A stretch of DNA of 39,249 nucleotides from Thermoplasmata archaeon (lineage in GTDB: Archaea; Thermoplasmatota; Thermoplasmata; UBA10834), in NCBI GenBank assembly GCA_029864565.1, contig JAOTTD010000016.1, positions 1 through 39,249 on the forward strand, read 5' to 3'. Each line of letters begins with the position of its first letter. Position 1 is the stretch's first letter. The translations under genes were made by a program, and so were the position numbers. Positions 7,648-14,911 of the stretch are shown piece by piece. Below the pieces are notes generated by a model. It did no database searches, was not told the DNA's origin, and was given only the letters and a program-made list of their open reading frames with translations.

Positions 7648-8262
7648 ATGGAGAAATTATCCAAGCCGAGTAAGGCGAGGATGAGCGAGGAAGCGGAGAT
7701 GGGAGTAGGAACGCTCCTGATATTCATCGCGATGATCCTGGTTGCTGCGGTCGCCGCGGGAGTGCTCGTTCAGACTGCCTACCAGTTGCAGCAACAGGCA
7801 GAGACTACAGGAGATCAGGCGTTGAAAGAGATAGCAACAGGGATGAGGACGCTGGCTGCGTATGGTGTGACCGATGCGAATCTGACAGCGATCATGGATC
7901 TATACCTTAAGGTCGCACTCTCTGCCGGCAGTCCTGTCATCAACTTGGCCAATCTAGTTATAGAGATATCCACGGGGTTGGCTGACGATACGCTCTCATT
8001 CTCAGCTATCGCTCCGGCCGCAGGGACCTTCAACGCAACACAGCTGAGGGACACGTACCCGTATGACATATGGACCACGACCGATGTGGGAATAACCCAG
8101 GGTGACATCGCCCTCATACACATCGACCTGGACGCTAACGGCATGTCATTGGTAACGCAGCAGACGGCGAACATACTGATGATCCCGAAGCATGGCATAC
8201 CGACATACGTCGATCTGACGACACCATCGGTGTTTTCGAATATCTACGAGATCCTTACATGA
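7648..8262 (+). CDS. flaB: Archaellin FlaB1 (ArlB)
   Basis: A 204-residue archaellum filament subunit. A short basic leader ends at EEA, followed by the class III prepilin core [20 protein letters not shown]. Prepilin peptidase probably cuts before Glu at about residue 17. The hydrophobic helix polymerises into the filament core, and the QTAYQLQQQAETTGDQALKE segment continues it. The remaining 150 residues form the outer beta domain, ending ILMIPKHGIPTYVDLTTP. The ATG at 7648 follows GAGGTGG. Its stop overlaps the next gene's start (ATGA), so the two are co-translated. It is closely related to the archaellin at 11381. Confidence 0.93.
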   Translation: MEKLSKPSKARMSEEAEMGVGTLLIFIAMILVAAVAAGVLVQTAYQLQQQAETTGDQALKEIATGMRTLAAYGVTDANLTAIMDLYLKVALSAGSPVINLANLVIEISTGLADDTLSFSAIAPAAGTFNATQLRDTYPYDIWTTTDVGITQGDIALIHIDLDANGMSLVTQQTANILMIPKHGIPTYVDLTTPSVFSNIYEILT

Positions 8263-8765
8263 GTGAGTGGGACGTGCCACAGGTGAGCGACTTGAGTGAT
8301 GACGAGAGGCCGCCAGTCCTGGAAAGACTCGAAGTTGATTCCAGGACCAACCTCGTTACTATGAGATGGATCAGATTCCTCATGGAAAGGACCAGCCCAG
8401 AAGCCCTGCCCGAGCTCTTCCAGTACTATTACAGAATAGGCTGGATAAGCGAAGAAGTGGAGGAGTACCTGGTAACAGTCGCTGAAGGGTTCAAGGAGCC
8501 CGAGCCGGAGGGCGAGATCGGGATGCTATACGAACCGATCGAGGATCAGAATCTCCTCGTCACCAAACCCGCCGCAAAGAAGAAGCCCAGGAAGCGGAAG
8601 GACGAGTCCGACGACGAATGGAGGCTTACGCCGGAGGACCATCTCAAGTCCTGGATGTTCGTTCTCGAGATCGCCGGGGTCGAGACTGACAAGAACCTAT
8701 GGTACGAACTGAGGCAGAAGATCGACTTCCTGGAGGACGGGCTCGATGACTACTGCCGAATCTGA
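8259..8765 (+). CDS. FlaD/E-domain protein (stand-alone archaellum accessory)
   Basis: A 168-residue protein with the FlaD/FlaE signature. The first half contains MRWIRFLMERTSPEALPELF and YYYRIGWISEEVEEYL. A lysine-rich linker near residues 107-118 follows, then WRLTPEDHLKSWMFVLEIAG. The same two blocks occur in the FlaC-FlaE fusion at 12127. FlaC/D/E proteins form a cytosolic collar around the motor and connect it to chemotaxis via CheF. Pairing with flaB1 in a two-gene unit suggests a duplicated, perhaps alternatively expressed, component. It lacks a FlaC-type coiled coil. Confidence 0.85.
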   Translation: MSEWDVPQVSDLSDDERPPVLERLEVDSRTNLVTMRWIRFLMERTSPEALPELFQYYYRIGWISEEVEEYLVTVAEGFKEPEPEGEIGMLYEPIEDQNLLVTKPAAKKKPRKRKDESDDEWRLTPEDHLKSWMFVLEIAGVETDKNLWYELRQKIDFLEDGLDDYCRI

Positions 8766-8769
8766 GACT

Positions 8770-8797
8770 ATCACGGCCCGCCGAAGTGCGCCGTGAT
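8770..8797 (+). terminator. Hairpin after the flaB1-flaD/E unit
   Basis: ATCACGGC at 8770-8777 pairs perfectly with GCCGTGAT at 8790-8797, five bases after the stop of the FlaD/E gene. It could be a transcript 3'-end structure. No T-run follows, so termination itself is not shown. Confidence 0.4.
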
Positions 8798-8834
8798 TCA
8801 GCGGAAGAGAACACAGGGCATTGAAGGCGTCGAT

Positions 8835-8876
8835 GACGAGCGTGAGCTCTGCCAACAGGGGCAACTCACGCTCGTC
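8835..8876 (+). other. Twelve-base-pair hairpin between flaB1 and flaB2 units
   Basis: GACGAGCGTGAG at 8835-8846 is perfectly complementary to CTCACGCTCGTC at 8865-8876. The 18-base loop contains a small TGCC/GGCA stem. It is among the longest perfect hairpins I found. It may be a 3'-end structure, an RNA element or a protein site. Confidence 0.55.
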
Positions 8877-8893
8877 CCAATAGACTCATGCGA

Positions 8894-8936
8894 GATTTTC
8901 TCTATTGAAAATCACGGCTGATGGTCTTAAATAAAC
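8894..8936 (+). promoter_or_regulatory. Promoter of flaB2: inverted repeat plus TATA box
   Basis: GATTTTC at 8894-8900 and GAAAATC at 8907-8913 form a perfect seven-base inverted repeat with a six-base spacer. The right half lies in TTGAAAATCAC (8905-8915), one base from the locus consensus. The TATA-like CTTAAATAAAC follows at 8926-8936. Confidence 0.6.
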
Positions 8937-8975
8937 ATCACGCGCATAAGTTGTCAGAAGCCTCCAACGCATCTC

Positions 8976-9002
8976 GAGGCACTATCCACAGGGCATGTAG
9001 AC
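8976..9002 (+). repeat. Left copy of 27-bp perfect inverted repeat
   Basis: This 27-base sequence, with core CCACAGGGCATGTAG, recurs exactly and in reverse complement at 11021-11047. Together they enclose 2,072 bases with the whole fibronectin-archaellin gene and the next promoter. The core has imperfect dyad symmetry, CCACA-GGGCA-TGTAG, as in many recombinase or regulator sites. Confidence 0.9.
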
Positions 9003-9007
9003 TGTAG

Positions 9008-9053
9008 ACTCTCGTCTTCGTGACGAGAGTACCATCCGCCCGAAACGGCGGAT
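9008..9053 (+). other. Two tandem hairpins in the flaB2 leader
   Basis: ACTCTCGTC (9008-9016) pairs with GACGAGAGT (9022-9030) over a five-base loop. ATCCGCC (9034-9040... with flanking A at 9034) pairs with GGCGGAT (9047-9053). Both stems are perfect. They lie between the inverted repeat and the flaB2 start, so the mRNA leader is probably structured. Confidence 0.6.
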
Positions 9054-9134
9054 CATTTCTGATGGCGCCTCAGCATTGGAGACTTGACGCTCAGCGCAAG
9101 CCCAGTCTCGTGCCCTATGCCAGGAGAAATTCGG

Positions 9135-10853
9135 ATGGGGCTAACGAAGCTGAAGACAGGGCTGCGCGGAGACCGAGAGGCAGACATCGGTATTGGTACA
9201 CTGATCATATTCATAGCCATAGTGCTGGTATCCGCCATAGCGGCGTCACTGATGCTGTACGCCGCGGCTCTGTTGCAGCAACAGGCGCAGAAGACAGTCG
9301 ATGACTCCGTGTCTGAAGTGTCTGGCGGGATCTCCGTCGTTAACATAGCTGGAGACAGGAACCCAGATGGTGCAAGCACTTCAATCGTATCCGGCTATAT
9401 GCCTTCCAGGGACGACCAGCCACCTGGAGGGGGTTCGCTGTGGAATACGACTGCAACGAGTGACGGAGTCTCCCCGCTGGGAATACTCTTGAACTGGACT
9501 TCGGCCTTGGACTACGGCTCGGGCCTCTCAGAAGAGATAGTGTACAGGACGAGCGTGTACGATCCGACGAACGGTGCAGCGTTCAACGAGCAGGTAGCTA
9601 GGAACAGGCTCCTGTCGCTCGAACAGCTGACCCCCGCCTACGAGCTCGTGCGCTTGACGGCCGAGGCGGGCACGAATACACAATACGTAGACTATACAGC
9701 AAGGGATGATAACTCGACATCGTACGCCTACGCAGTCGTCGGAGTCGACCGGGCAGGCAACCGGGTGTTATACAGCTCCGTAGACAGCTCCGCATCCACA
9801 GATGATACGACCACCGACGAGGACCTCATGGCTCCGGTCGGAGGATCGATGACCAACACGGCGGCCGTGGATGACTATTCCGTTGCCATCTTCTGGGTGC
9901 CCGCGTCGGACCCTGACAGCGGCGTGCTTGTGCAGAGGCTGTATAGAGCCGAGTATCCCTTGGGCGCTCTGACCACCACGACGGCTGATGGACGAACTGT
10001 TCTCTCTCTGCCCACTGCGACTCTGCTGCTGCAATCCAACGACACGGCATCTAGCTACATAGACGCGCCGCCGGTGCCAGGAACTCATGTCTACTTCATT
10101 GTGGCCCAGGACCGGTCGGGGAACGAAGTCATGCTGGGATCGGTTTCGTACACCGCCGACACGGCGGACGAAATCGCTCCCACCGTTGCTGGAGGTGTGA
10201 CCGCAAGACAGGACATGCAATCAGTATTGATCACTTGGGAGGGGGCTTCCGATGCCGAGACCAGCGTTGCGAAGTATCTCGTGTTCAGAAGCACATCCTA
10301 TTCGGACCTAGACAGTGTTGAGGAGCTGATGACGGCCACGCCCCTAGCCGAGCTAGATGCGACAGCCCGCGCCTACTCTGACTTCACTGGGGCGACTGGG
10401 AGACAGTACTACTACGCCGTCATCGCGGTCGACCTCGCTGATAACTACGCCCAGCCAGTGACGCCGTCAAATACCATCCAGATGATAGAGATAAAGGTGG
10501 AGACGGTCCCTGGAAGCAAGCCGATACTCTTCACGTCCTTAATGATTGAGATAACCGATGGCGAGACAGACGCGACTTTGTTCTTCAACCCCGACACGCC
10601 GGGTGCGAAGGGAGCGGATGCGTACCGATACTCAGTGGAGATTCTCAGGGATTTGGATGATGTGTTCGCCACGACGTATTCATTGGTGGACAGTGGCCTG
10701 GTCAAGATATTCATCGACGCTGGCGAGGTTGGGCTCAACCTTCACGCCCAGTCTTCGTTCTCTCTCAAGTTCATTCCAACGATAGGTCAACCCACATTAG
10801 AGGAGTGTCAGATCCCGTATCTCGGGGCATACCGCTACATCAACCTGGTCTGA
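9135..10853 (+). CDS. flaB: Giant archaellin FlaB2 with three fibronectin-III domains
   Basis: A 572-residue archaellin, more than twice normal length. Residues 1-75 are archaellin-type: a basic leader, the prepilin core DIGIGTLIIFIAIVLVSAIA, then a helical stalk. Residues 100-446 contain three fibronectin-III-like domains at about 100-217, 232-340 and 347-446, each with patterns such as YAVVGVDRAGN, YFIVAQDRSGN and YYAVIAVDLADN. From about residue 450 the archaellin outer domain resumes (IEIKVETVPGSKPILFTSLM) and aligns with the C-terminal half of FlaB1. The insert therefore sits in a loop of the outer domain and should project from the filament. The ATG at 9135 follows AGGAGA; an in-frame start at 9084 is less likely. 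Confidence 0.88.
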   Translation: MGLTKLKTGLRGDREADIGIGTLIIFIAIVLVSAIAASLMLYAAALLQQQAQKTVDDSVSEVSGGISVVNIAGDRNPDGASTSIVSGYMPSRDDQPPGGGSLWNTTATSDGVSPLGILLNWTSALDYGSGLSEEIVYRTSVYDPTNGAAFNEQVARNRLLSLEQLTPAYELVRLTAEAGTNTQYVDYTARDDNSTSYAYAVVGVDRAGNRVLYSSVDSSASTDDTTTDEDLMAPVGGSMTNTAAVDDYSVAIFWVPASDPDSGVLVQRLYRAEYPLGALTTTTADGRTVLSLPTATLLLQSNDTASSYIDAPPVPGTHVYFIVAQDRSGNEVMLGSVSYTADTADEIAPTVAGGVTARQDMQSVLITWEGASDAETSVAKYLVFRSTSYSDLDSVEELMTATPLAELDATARAYSDFTGATGRQYYYAVIAVDLADNYAQPVTPSNTIQMIEIKVETVPGSKPILFTSLMIEITDGETDATLFFNPDTPGAKGADAYRYSVEILRDLDDVFATTYSLVDSGLVKIFIDAGEVGLNLHAQSSFSLKFIPTIGQPTLEECQIPYLGAYRYINLV

Positions 10854-11020
10854 TCAAGCGCCATCTCACGTGGAATCCCGTCGCAAGGGGGAGCGCGCTG
10901 GCCCAACACAATTAGCGTGGTCTAGCGAATCACTCATGAGAATCAATCATAGTTATCCTAGCGGATATTTGTATAATAGCCTTTAAGATATATTTACTGG
11001 ATAATTGAAGCTCGAGAGAG

Positions 11021-11047
11021 GTCTACATGCCCTGTGGATAGTGCCTC
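11021..11047 (-). repeat. Right copy of 27-bp perfect inverted repeat
   Basis: The exact reverse complement of 8976-9002. It lies immediately downstream of the promoter assigned to flaB3, so an inversion between the two copies would turn that promoter away from the operon. Confidence 0.9.
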
Positions 11048-11238
11048 CCAAGCCCGGTTCTTGGGGGGCGCATCTCTCTCGCTCCCCGCCTTCGACAATG
11101 GCGGCGGCCACGACAGGAGGTGAGGTGCAAGGGCCTAACTAAGACAGATGGGACAGGCACACGCCCTGTCAGACATGACCGACACATCGCCGTCATGTCG
11201 TGATCGTGGGCACGCAAACGCGTGGTTTTAGATGACCT

Positions 11239-11279
11239 TCGAGTAGCGAACGCTCTCGAAGTCCGGTCGTTGTACCGGA
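11239..11279 (+). other. Adjacent hairpins in the flaB3 leader
   Basis: TTCGAG-T-AGCG pairs with CGCT-CTCGAA across 11239-11260, with one bulged base and a two-base AA turn (or a slightly larger loop). TCCGGT (11262-11267) pairs with ACCGGA (11274-11279). A smaller CACGC/GCGTG hairpin lies just upstream near 11212-11225. Confidence 0.55.
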
Positions 11280-11380
11280 GAGCTTGGATCGGCTCGTATG
11301 ATCTCCTCTTCGGGTAGGTTGCCCGGACGCCAGCTCAGGTGCGGAACCTGGCAAGAGATGCAAAGTTGGAGGAAGAAGAG

Positions 11381-12004
11381 ATGAACAAACTAGCTTGGAA
11401 CAAGAGAAAGATGGATGAGAGAGGAGAGATGGGTGTTGGCACCCTGCTCATCTTCATCGCCATGATTCTCGTTGCCGCAGTAGCCGCTAGTGTGCTGGTA
11501 CAGACCGCATACAAGCTGCAACAGCAGGCCGAGGCCACAGGCGATGAAGCGCTGCAGGATGTCGCTACAGGCTTCAAGGTGCTTACAATATGGGGCACTA
11601 CGGACGGGAATGCGACAATTGACCATGTATACCTGAAGATCGGGCTAACGGCTGGCAGCCCTGGTATAAACCTCGCTGACGCCAAGGTTGAAGTCATCAA
11701 GACAATCGGAGGAGAGGTGGACGATGAATTCACCTTGGACTACGACGCTTCGACCGCAAGTGACACGCTGTTCACTGACGAAGTGTTGAGAGACATGGCA
11801 CCAACGACGACTGAAGCGATGATGACTTCCGGGGACATATTCCAGATTGAGCTCGATTTGAATGACACAACTGGAATGGACATTGCTCTAGAGGTCCAGG
11901 AAGAAATATCGGTGCTGCTGATGCCAAAGCACGGTGTCCCAACTCTCGTAGTGATACAGGCTCCGTCAACGCTTGAGGCGGATAGCGTAGTAGCGCTGAA
12001 GTAG
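11381..12004 (+). CDS. flaB: Archaellin FlaB3 (ArlB)
   Basis: A 207-residue archaellum filament subunit. The leader [15 protein letters not shown] is followed by [20 protein letters not shown], the class III prepilin core, and then [20 protein letters not shown]. The outer domain ends [20 protein letters not shown], closely matching FlaB1. The ATG at 11381 is preferred because GGAGGAAGAAG lies just before it; the frame is open from 11339. It is the first gene of the large cluster running to flaI1 and probably the main filament protein, since it is directly upstream of the machinery genes. Confidence 0.93.
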   Translation: MNKLAWNKRKMDERGEMGVGTLLIFIAMILVAAVAASVLVQTAYKLQQQAEATGDEALQDVATGFKVLTIWGTTDGNATIDHVYLKIGLTAGSPGINLADAKVEVIKTIGGEVDDEFTLDYDASTASDTLFTDEVLRDMAPTTTEAMMTSGDIFQIELDLNDTTGMDIALEVQEEISVLLMPKHGVPTLVVIQAPSTLEADSVVALK

Positions 12005-12126
12005 AGACACTGACCTCTGCAAGGTCTCGTCTCAAGGAAACTCCTTTCCCTTCTCCCATTCCGAAGGAAAGAAGGGAGAGGCAGTCGTTTCCTAGAGAAA
12101 GATGCACGGGGATAAGGTGTTGAGAT
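12005..12126 (+). other. Spacer between flaB3 and the FlaC-FlaE gene
   Basis: A 122-base purine/pyrimidine-skewed spacer. AGGAAAC near 12035 can pair with GTTTCCT near 12088, enclosing a CT-rich then GA-rich stretch. It may help set a high ratio of archaellin to machinery mRNA. No gene or clear TATA box is seen. Confidence 0.3.
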
Positions 12127-13275
12127 ATGGCAGGCCTGTTCCGTAAGAAACCAACGAAGAATGATCCCTCATCTCGGAGGAAGCTGAAGGACTTTGAGGA
12201 GGGTACGGAAGAGGAGGTCTACGACGAGTTTCAGGCATCTGGGGAAGATGAGATCTATACGCCCCTGGATGAAGAGGATGAACTGGTGCAAACAGGGGAC
12301 ATGGATGGAATCGGAATGTCAGGTGTGAAGGAGTTCTCCGAGATCCTAGGTCGTCTCGAGGAGATCGAGGACAAAATCGGACGCATTGACTCTGCACTGA
12401 CAACCGAGAAGAGCGAAGGGAGCAAGGACCGTGAGCGACTGAACCTGATGGAGCAGGACATCAGGAAGCTATTGTCGGTCTACGAGATAGTCTCCGCTAA
12501 GTTCAATCCATTCATAGACGTCTCCGACCGTGAAGCCCCTGACTTAAAGGCTCAGCTACAGGCTCTGCCTGAGATTGAGTTTCCAGAGTCAGGGCTGGAC
12601 GAGGACCTGCCCGAATTCAGACCTTTCGGAGAGGGAGACGACCAGGAGTTGTCCGGAAATGAAAAGATCTCCAGGACCAGTCGAGACACCGCCCCGTGGG
12701 AGCCAGAAACGCCGACCGAACCCGGAGTCTCCGCGACGGTGAGAGCCAAGATACTGTCTCACCAGACCAAGCGAGACAGGTCGTCCAAGGATGAGAGAGA
12801 CGAGCGAGATGTCCGAGCGGCCGCGAGGAGCAAACACAACAAGAAGCCCCTCCTCGCGTACATATGCCACGATTATCTCACGCTCGTGCTCGTTATGCGC
12901 TGGATAGAGTTCATGTTCGAGCGCGTACCACGAGGCAGAATCTCCCTCGTGTTGGACTACTATGTCGATGTCGGATGGATCAGCGAAGACGTGAAGTCCG
13001 AGGTCATGTCCTACGCCAGAGGTGAGATGCAGGACGTAAACAAGTACATGGAGTATGAAGAGGCGAGAGAGGAGGTCTTCAAGGATCTGCCCACTCCAGA
13101 CACAGGCGCGTTCAAGAAGGTGGAGGATTGGAGACTCACAGCAGACGACCACCTCAAATCTTTGCTCTTCATACAGAAGATCGCAGGGTTCGAGATTGAC
13201 AAGGATCGGCTAAACTCCCTAGAGCAGAACATCTCGAAGTTTAAAGAGAGCTTGGAGGGCTTTCATGGGGTTTAG
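12127..13275 (+). CDS. flaCE: FlaC-FlaE fusion protein (ArlCE)
   Basis: A 382-residue cytosolic archaellum accessory protein. An acidic N-terminal 60 residues precede a FlaC-like coiled coil at about 60-140 (EFSEILGRLEEIEDKIGRID ... SVYEIVSAKFNPFIDV). A charged linker follows. The C-terminal FlaE/D domain at about 235-382 has VLVMRWIEFMFERVPRGRIS, YYVDVGWISEDVKSEVMSYA and WRLTADDHLKSLLFIQKIAG. Family members form the ring around the motor and pass chemotaxis signals. FlaC-FlaE or FlaC-FlaD/E fusions are known in several euryarchaea. Its stop overlaps the flaF start by 11 bases. Confidence 0.9.
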   Translation: MAGLFRKKPTKNDPSSRRKLKDFEEGTEEEVYDEFQASGEDEIYTPLDEEDELVQTGDMDGIGMSGVKEFSEILGRLEEIEDKIGRIDSALTTEKSEGSKDRERLNLMEQDIRKLLSVYEIVSAKFNPFIDVSDREAPDLKAQLQALPEIEFPESGLDEDLPEFRPFGEGDDQELSGNEKISRTSRDTAPWEPETPTEPGVSATVRAKILSHQTKRDRSSKDERDERDVRAAARSKHNKKPLLAYICHDYLTLVLVMRWIEFMFERVPRGRISLVLDYYVDVGWISEDVKSEVMSYARGEMQDVNKYMEYEEAREEVFKDLPTPDTGAFKKVEDWRLTADDHLKSLLFIQKIAGFEIDKDRLNSLEQNISKFKESLEGFHGV

Positions 13276-14458
13276 TGTCTCAGCAACAATGGCGATATTC
13301 TTCGCCACCTTTCTCATTCTTTTTTCTGTTTTGTATAATTCGGTTAACGAAACCTTCGACTCAGTTTCAGAATCGTTTGACGATCGATACGAGTACATGA
13401 ATGACAAGGCTCATACGGACCTCGATGTCATAAGCCTCACGTACTCGAAGTACGTCGACAGCCTCGAGATCATTGTCCAGAACACAGGGAGCGTACCATT
13501 GGGAATCGAGAGCACGATGCTTCTTGTAGGCGGGGTGATAGTCAACCCAGATACGATGGAAGTGGAGGGCGCGACCACGAACATCTGGCTCCCTCTTGAT
13601 GCCCTAACGATAACAGTCTCGAATCCGAACATCACTTTCGACCCTTCGGTTAATCCGAGAACCTGCGTAAACAGCGATGCTGGTCTGACGGGGCCATCGA
13701 ACATCTCAGTTGGGGATTCCGTGTACGTGATTGATGGCACAAGCATCGACGTATTGTCTTTCGACGGGCTGCTCGAATTCACCATTACTGACGGCGCAAA
13801 CTTGGTTTCCCCGGTCGACCTCAAAGTCAGCAGCGACTATCTCTATGTAATCGATGAGGGAACGCACATAGACAGGTTCGACATTGATGGGAACTGGGTT
13901 GACAGGTTCATCGACGACGCGACGAACGCGTCGGCCCCGAGATCCATTGCTGTCGACGATGAGTACATCTACATCGTCGACGGCAATTTGCACCTCGACA
14001 GGTTCAACAGAACCACCGGATTGTTTGTCGACCAGCTCATCGCTAATGGTGGCACGATGACGTCTCCGCAGGACGTCTTCGTGAGCTCGTACATATTTGC
14101 AATCGACGTCTCCTCCGGCAGCTATCACGTTGATCGATATTCTCTTGATGGCACAGGCGGCACGGAGATCGTTGCCTCCAGCAGGCTCTCGACACCGACC
14201 GACCTAGCTGCGAGCGCTGAGGATGTGGACCAGAATTGCCTCTACATCCTGAACAACAGCCGAGAGATCCTCGTCTGCGACGAGGATGGTTCATATCTTG
14301 GAAGGGTCAGCGACGGCCTGAGCAGTTCCGCATCGGGAATCGATGTCTCGGGCAAGATGTTCGTGTCTGACTACGCGAACGGGCTCGTGGTCGAAAACCT
14401 CGGCACGAGCATCAAGGTGGTGACTGAGAATGGCGTATCAGAGATTGTCATGTTATAG
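13265..14458 (+). CDS. flaF: FlaF (ArlF) stator protein with inserted beta-propeller
   Basis: FlaF is normally about 130-160 residues; this protein has 397. Residues 1-25 form the N-terminal membrane helix. Residues 50-125 follow the FlaF beta-sandwich (DLDVISLTYSKYVDSLEIIV, then VQNTGSVPLGIEST). Residues 140-375 are a repeat-rich insert of propeller type with blades such as YLYVIDEGTHIDRFDIDGNW and YIYIVDGNLHLDRFN, resembling NHL or YVTN repeats. The final strand IKVVTENGVSEIVML completes the FlaF fold, matching the VQVTTENGVSDALSF end of FlaG. FlaF binds the S-layer to anchor the stator in Sulfolobus, so the propeller may extend this contact. The start overlaps the upstream gene. Confidence 0.85.
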   Translation: MGFSVSATMAIFFATFLILFSVLYNSVNETFDSVSESFDDRYEYMNDKAHTDLDVISLTYSKYVDSLEIIVQNTGSVPLGIESTMLLVGGVIVNPDTMEVEGATTNIWLPLDALTITVSNPNITFDPSVNPRTCVNSDAGLTGPSNISVGDSVYVIDGTSIDVLSFDGLLEFTITDGANLVSPVDLKVSSDYLYVIDEGTHIDRFDIDGNWVDRFIDDATNASAPRSIAVDDEYIYIVDGNLHLDRFNRTTGLFVDQLIANGGTMTSPQDVFVSSYIFAIDVSSGSYHVDRYSLDGTGGTEIVASSRLSTPTDLAASAEDVDQNCLYILNNSREILVCDEDGSYLGRVSDGLSSSASGIDVSGKMFVSDYANGLVVENLGTSIKVVTENGVSEIVML

Positions 14459-14472
14459 AGGGAGTGAGTAAT

Positions 14473-14910
14473 ATGGGCGCAAGCGGTGGAGCCACCGAGT
14501 TGATATTCTTCGTCTCCGCGGTAATCGTAGCGACTGCGGTAGTTGCCGTCGCCGCGAACGGCATCTACGAGCTCACGGACGGGATAAACGACAGGGGAGA
14601 ACAGATGAACGAGGAGATGTCAACGCACATCGTGATAATCAACGACGCTTCCGCGATGCCGAACGACCCCCTACTGATCTACGTTCAGAACGTGGGGTCG
14701 ACATCCCTGAACCACAACTATATCAGTGTGATGTTGGATGGAGTTGTGATAACAGACTACACCCTGTCGCTGAGCGGTAACAGGACCTCGTTCTGGGACC
14801 CTGCGAGTCTGCTGACCATATCGATAGATACGAATCTGTCATCGGGCGACCACACAGTTCAAGTTACCACGGAAAACGGAGTCTCTGACGCGCTCAGCTT
14901 CCGCATATAG
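14473..14910 (+). CDS. flaG: FlaG (ArlG) archaellum stator protein
   Basis: A 145-residue protein with an N-terminal membrane helix (GGATELIFFVSAVIVATAVV) and a C-terminal beta-sandwich ending HTVQVTTENGVSDALSF. FlaG forms filaments with FlaF at its tip that link the motor to the S-layer. The ATG at 14473 is preferred over a GTG at 14464, because GAGGGAG is well spaced only for the ATG. Length is normal. It lies 14 bases after flaF and directly before flaH. Confidence 0.92.
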   Translation: MGASGGATELIFFVSAVIVATAVVAVAANGIYELTDGINDRGEQMNEEMSTHIVIINDASAMPNDPLLIYVQNVGSTSLNHNYISVMLDGVVITDYTLSLSGNRTSFWDPASLLTISIDTNLSSGDHTVQVTTENGVSDALSFRI

Positions 14911-14911
14911 G

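Larger units (their letters stand above)
10854..11380 (+). promoter_or_regulatory. Promoter and long structured leader of flaB3 and the archaellum operon
   Basis: A 527-base gap without a credible gene. The motif copy ATGAGAATCAA is at 10936-10946. AT-rich TATA candidates are at about 10969-10977 and 10981-10993 (TTTAAGATATATT). The right inverted repeat lies at 11021-11047, near the expected transcript start. The remaining 330 bases contain several hairpins before the flaB3 start. Confidence 0.6.

Noticed and set aside
7406-7684. A 92-codon plus-strand open frame before flaB1
   Set aside because: It overlaps the flaB1 start, has no family pattern or good ribosome site, and lies in the leader with the repeat core and a hairpin. 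It is better explained as untranslated leader.
11023-11217. A 64-codon minus-strand open frame in the flaB3 leader
   Set aside because: Low-complexity, Arg-rich translation without motif, overlapping the inverted repeat. It is most likely a chance frame.
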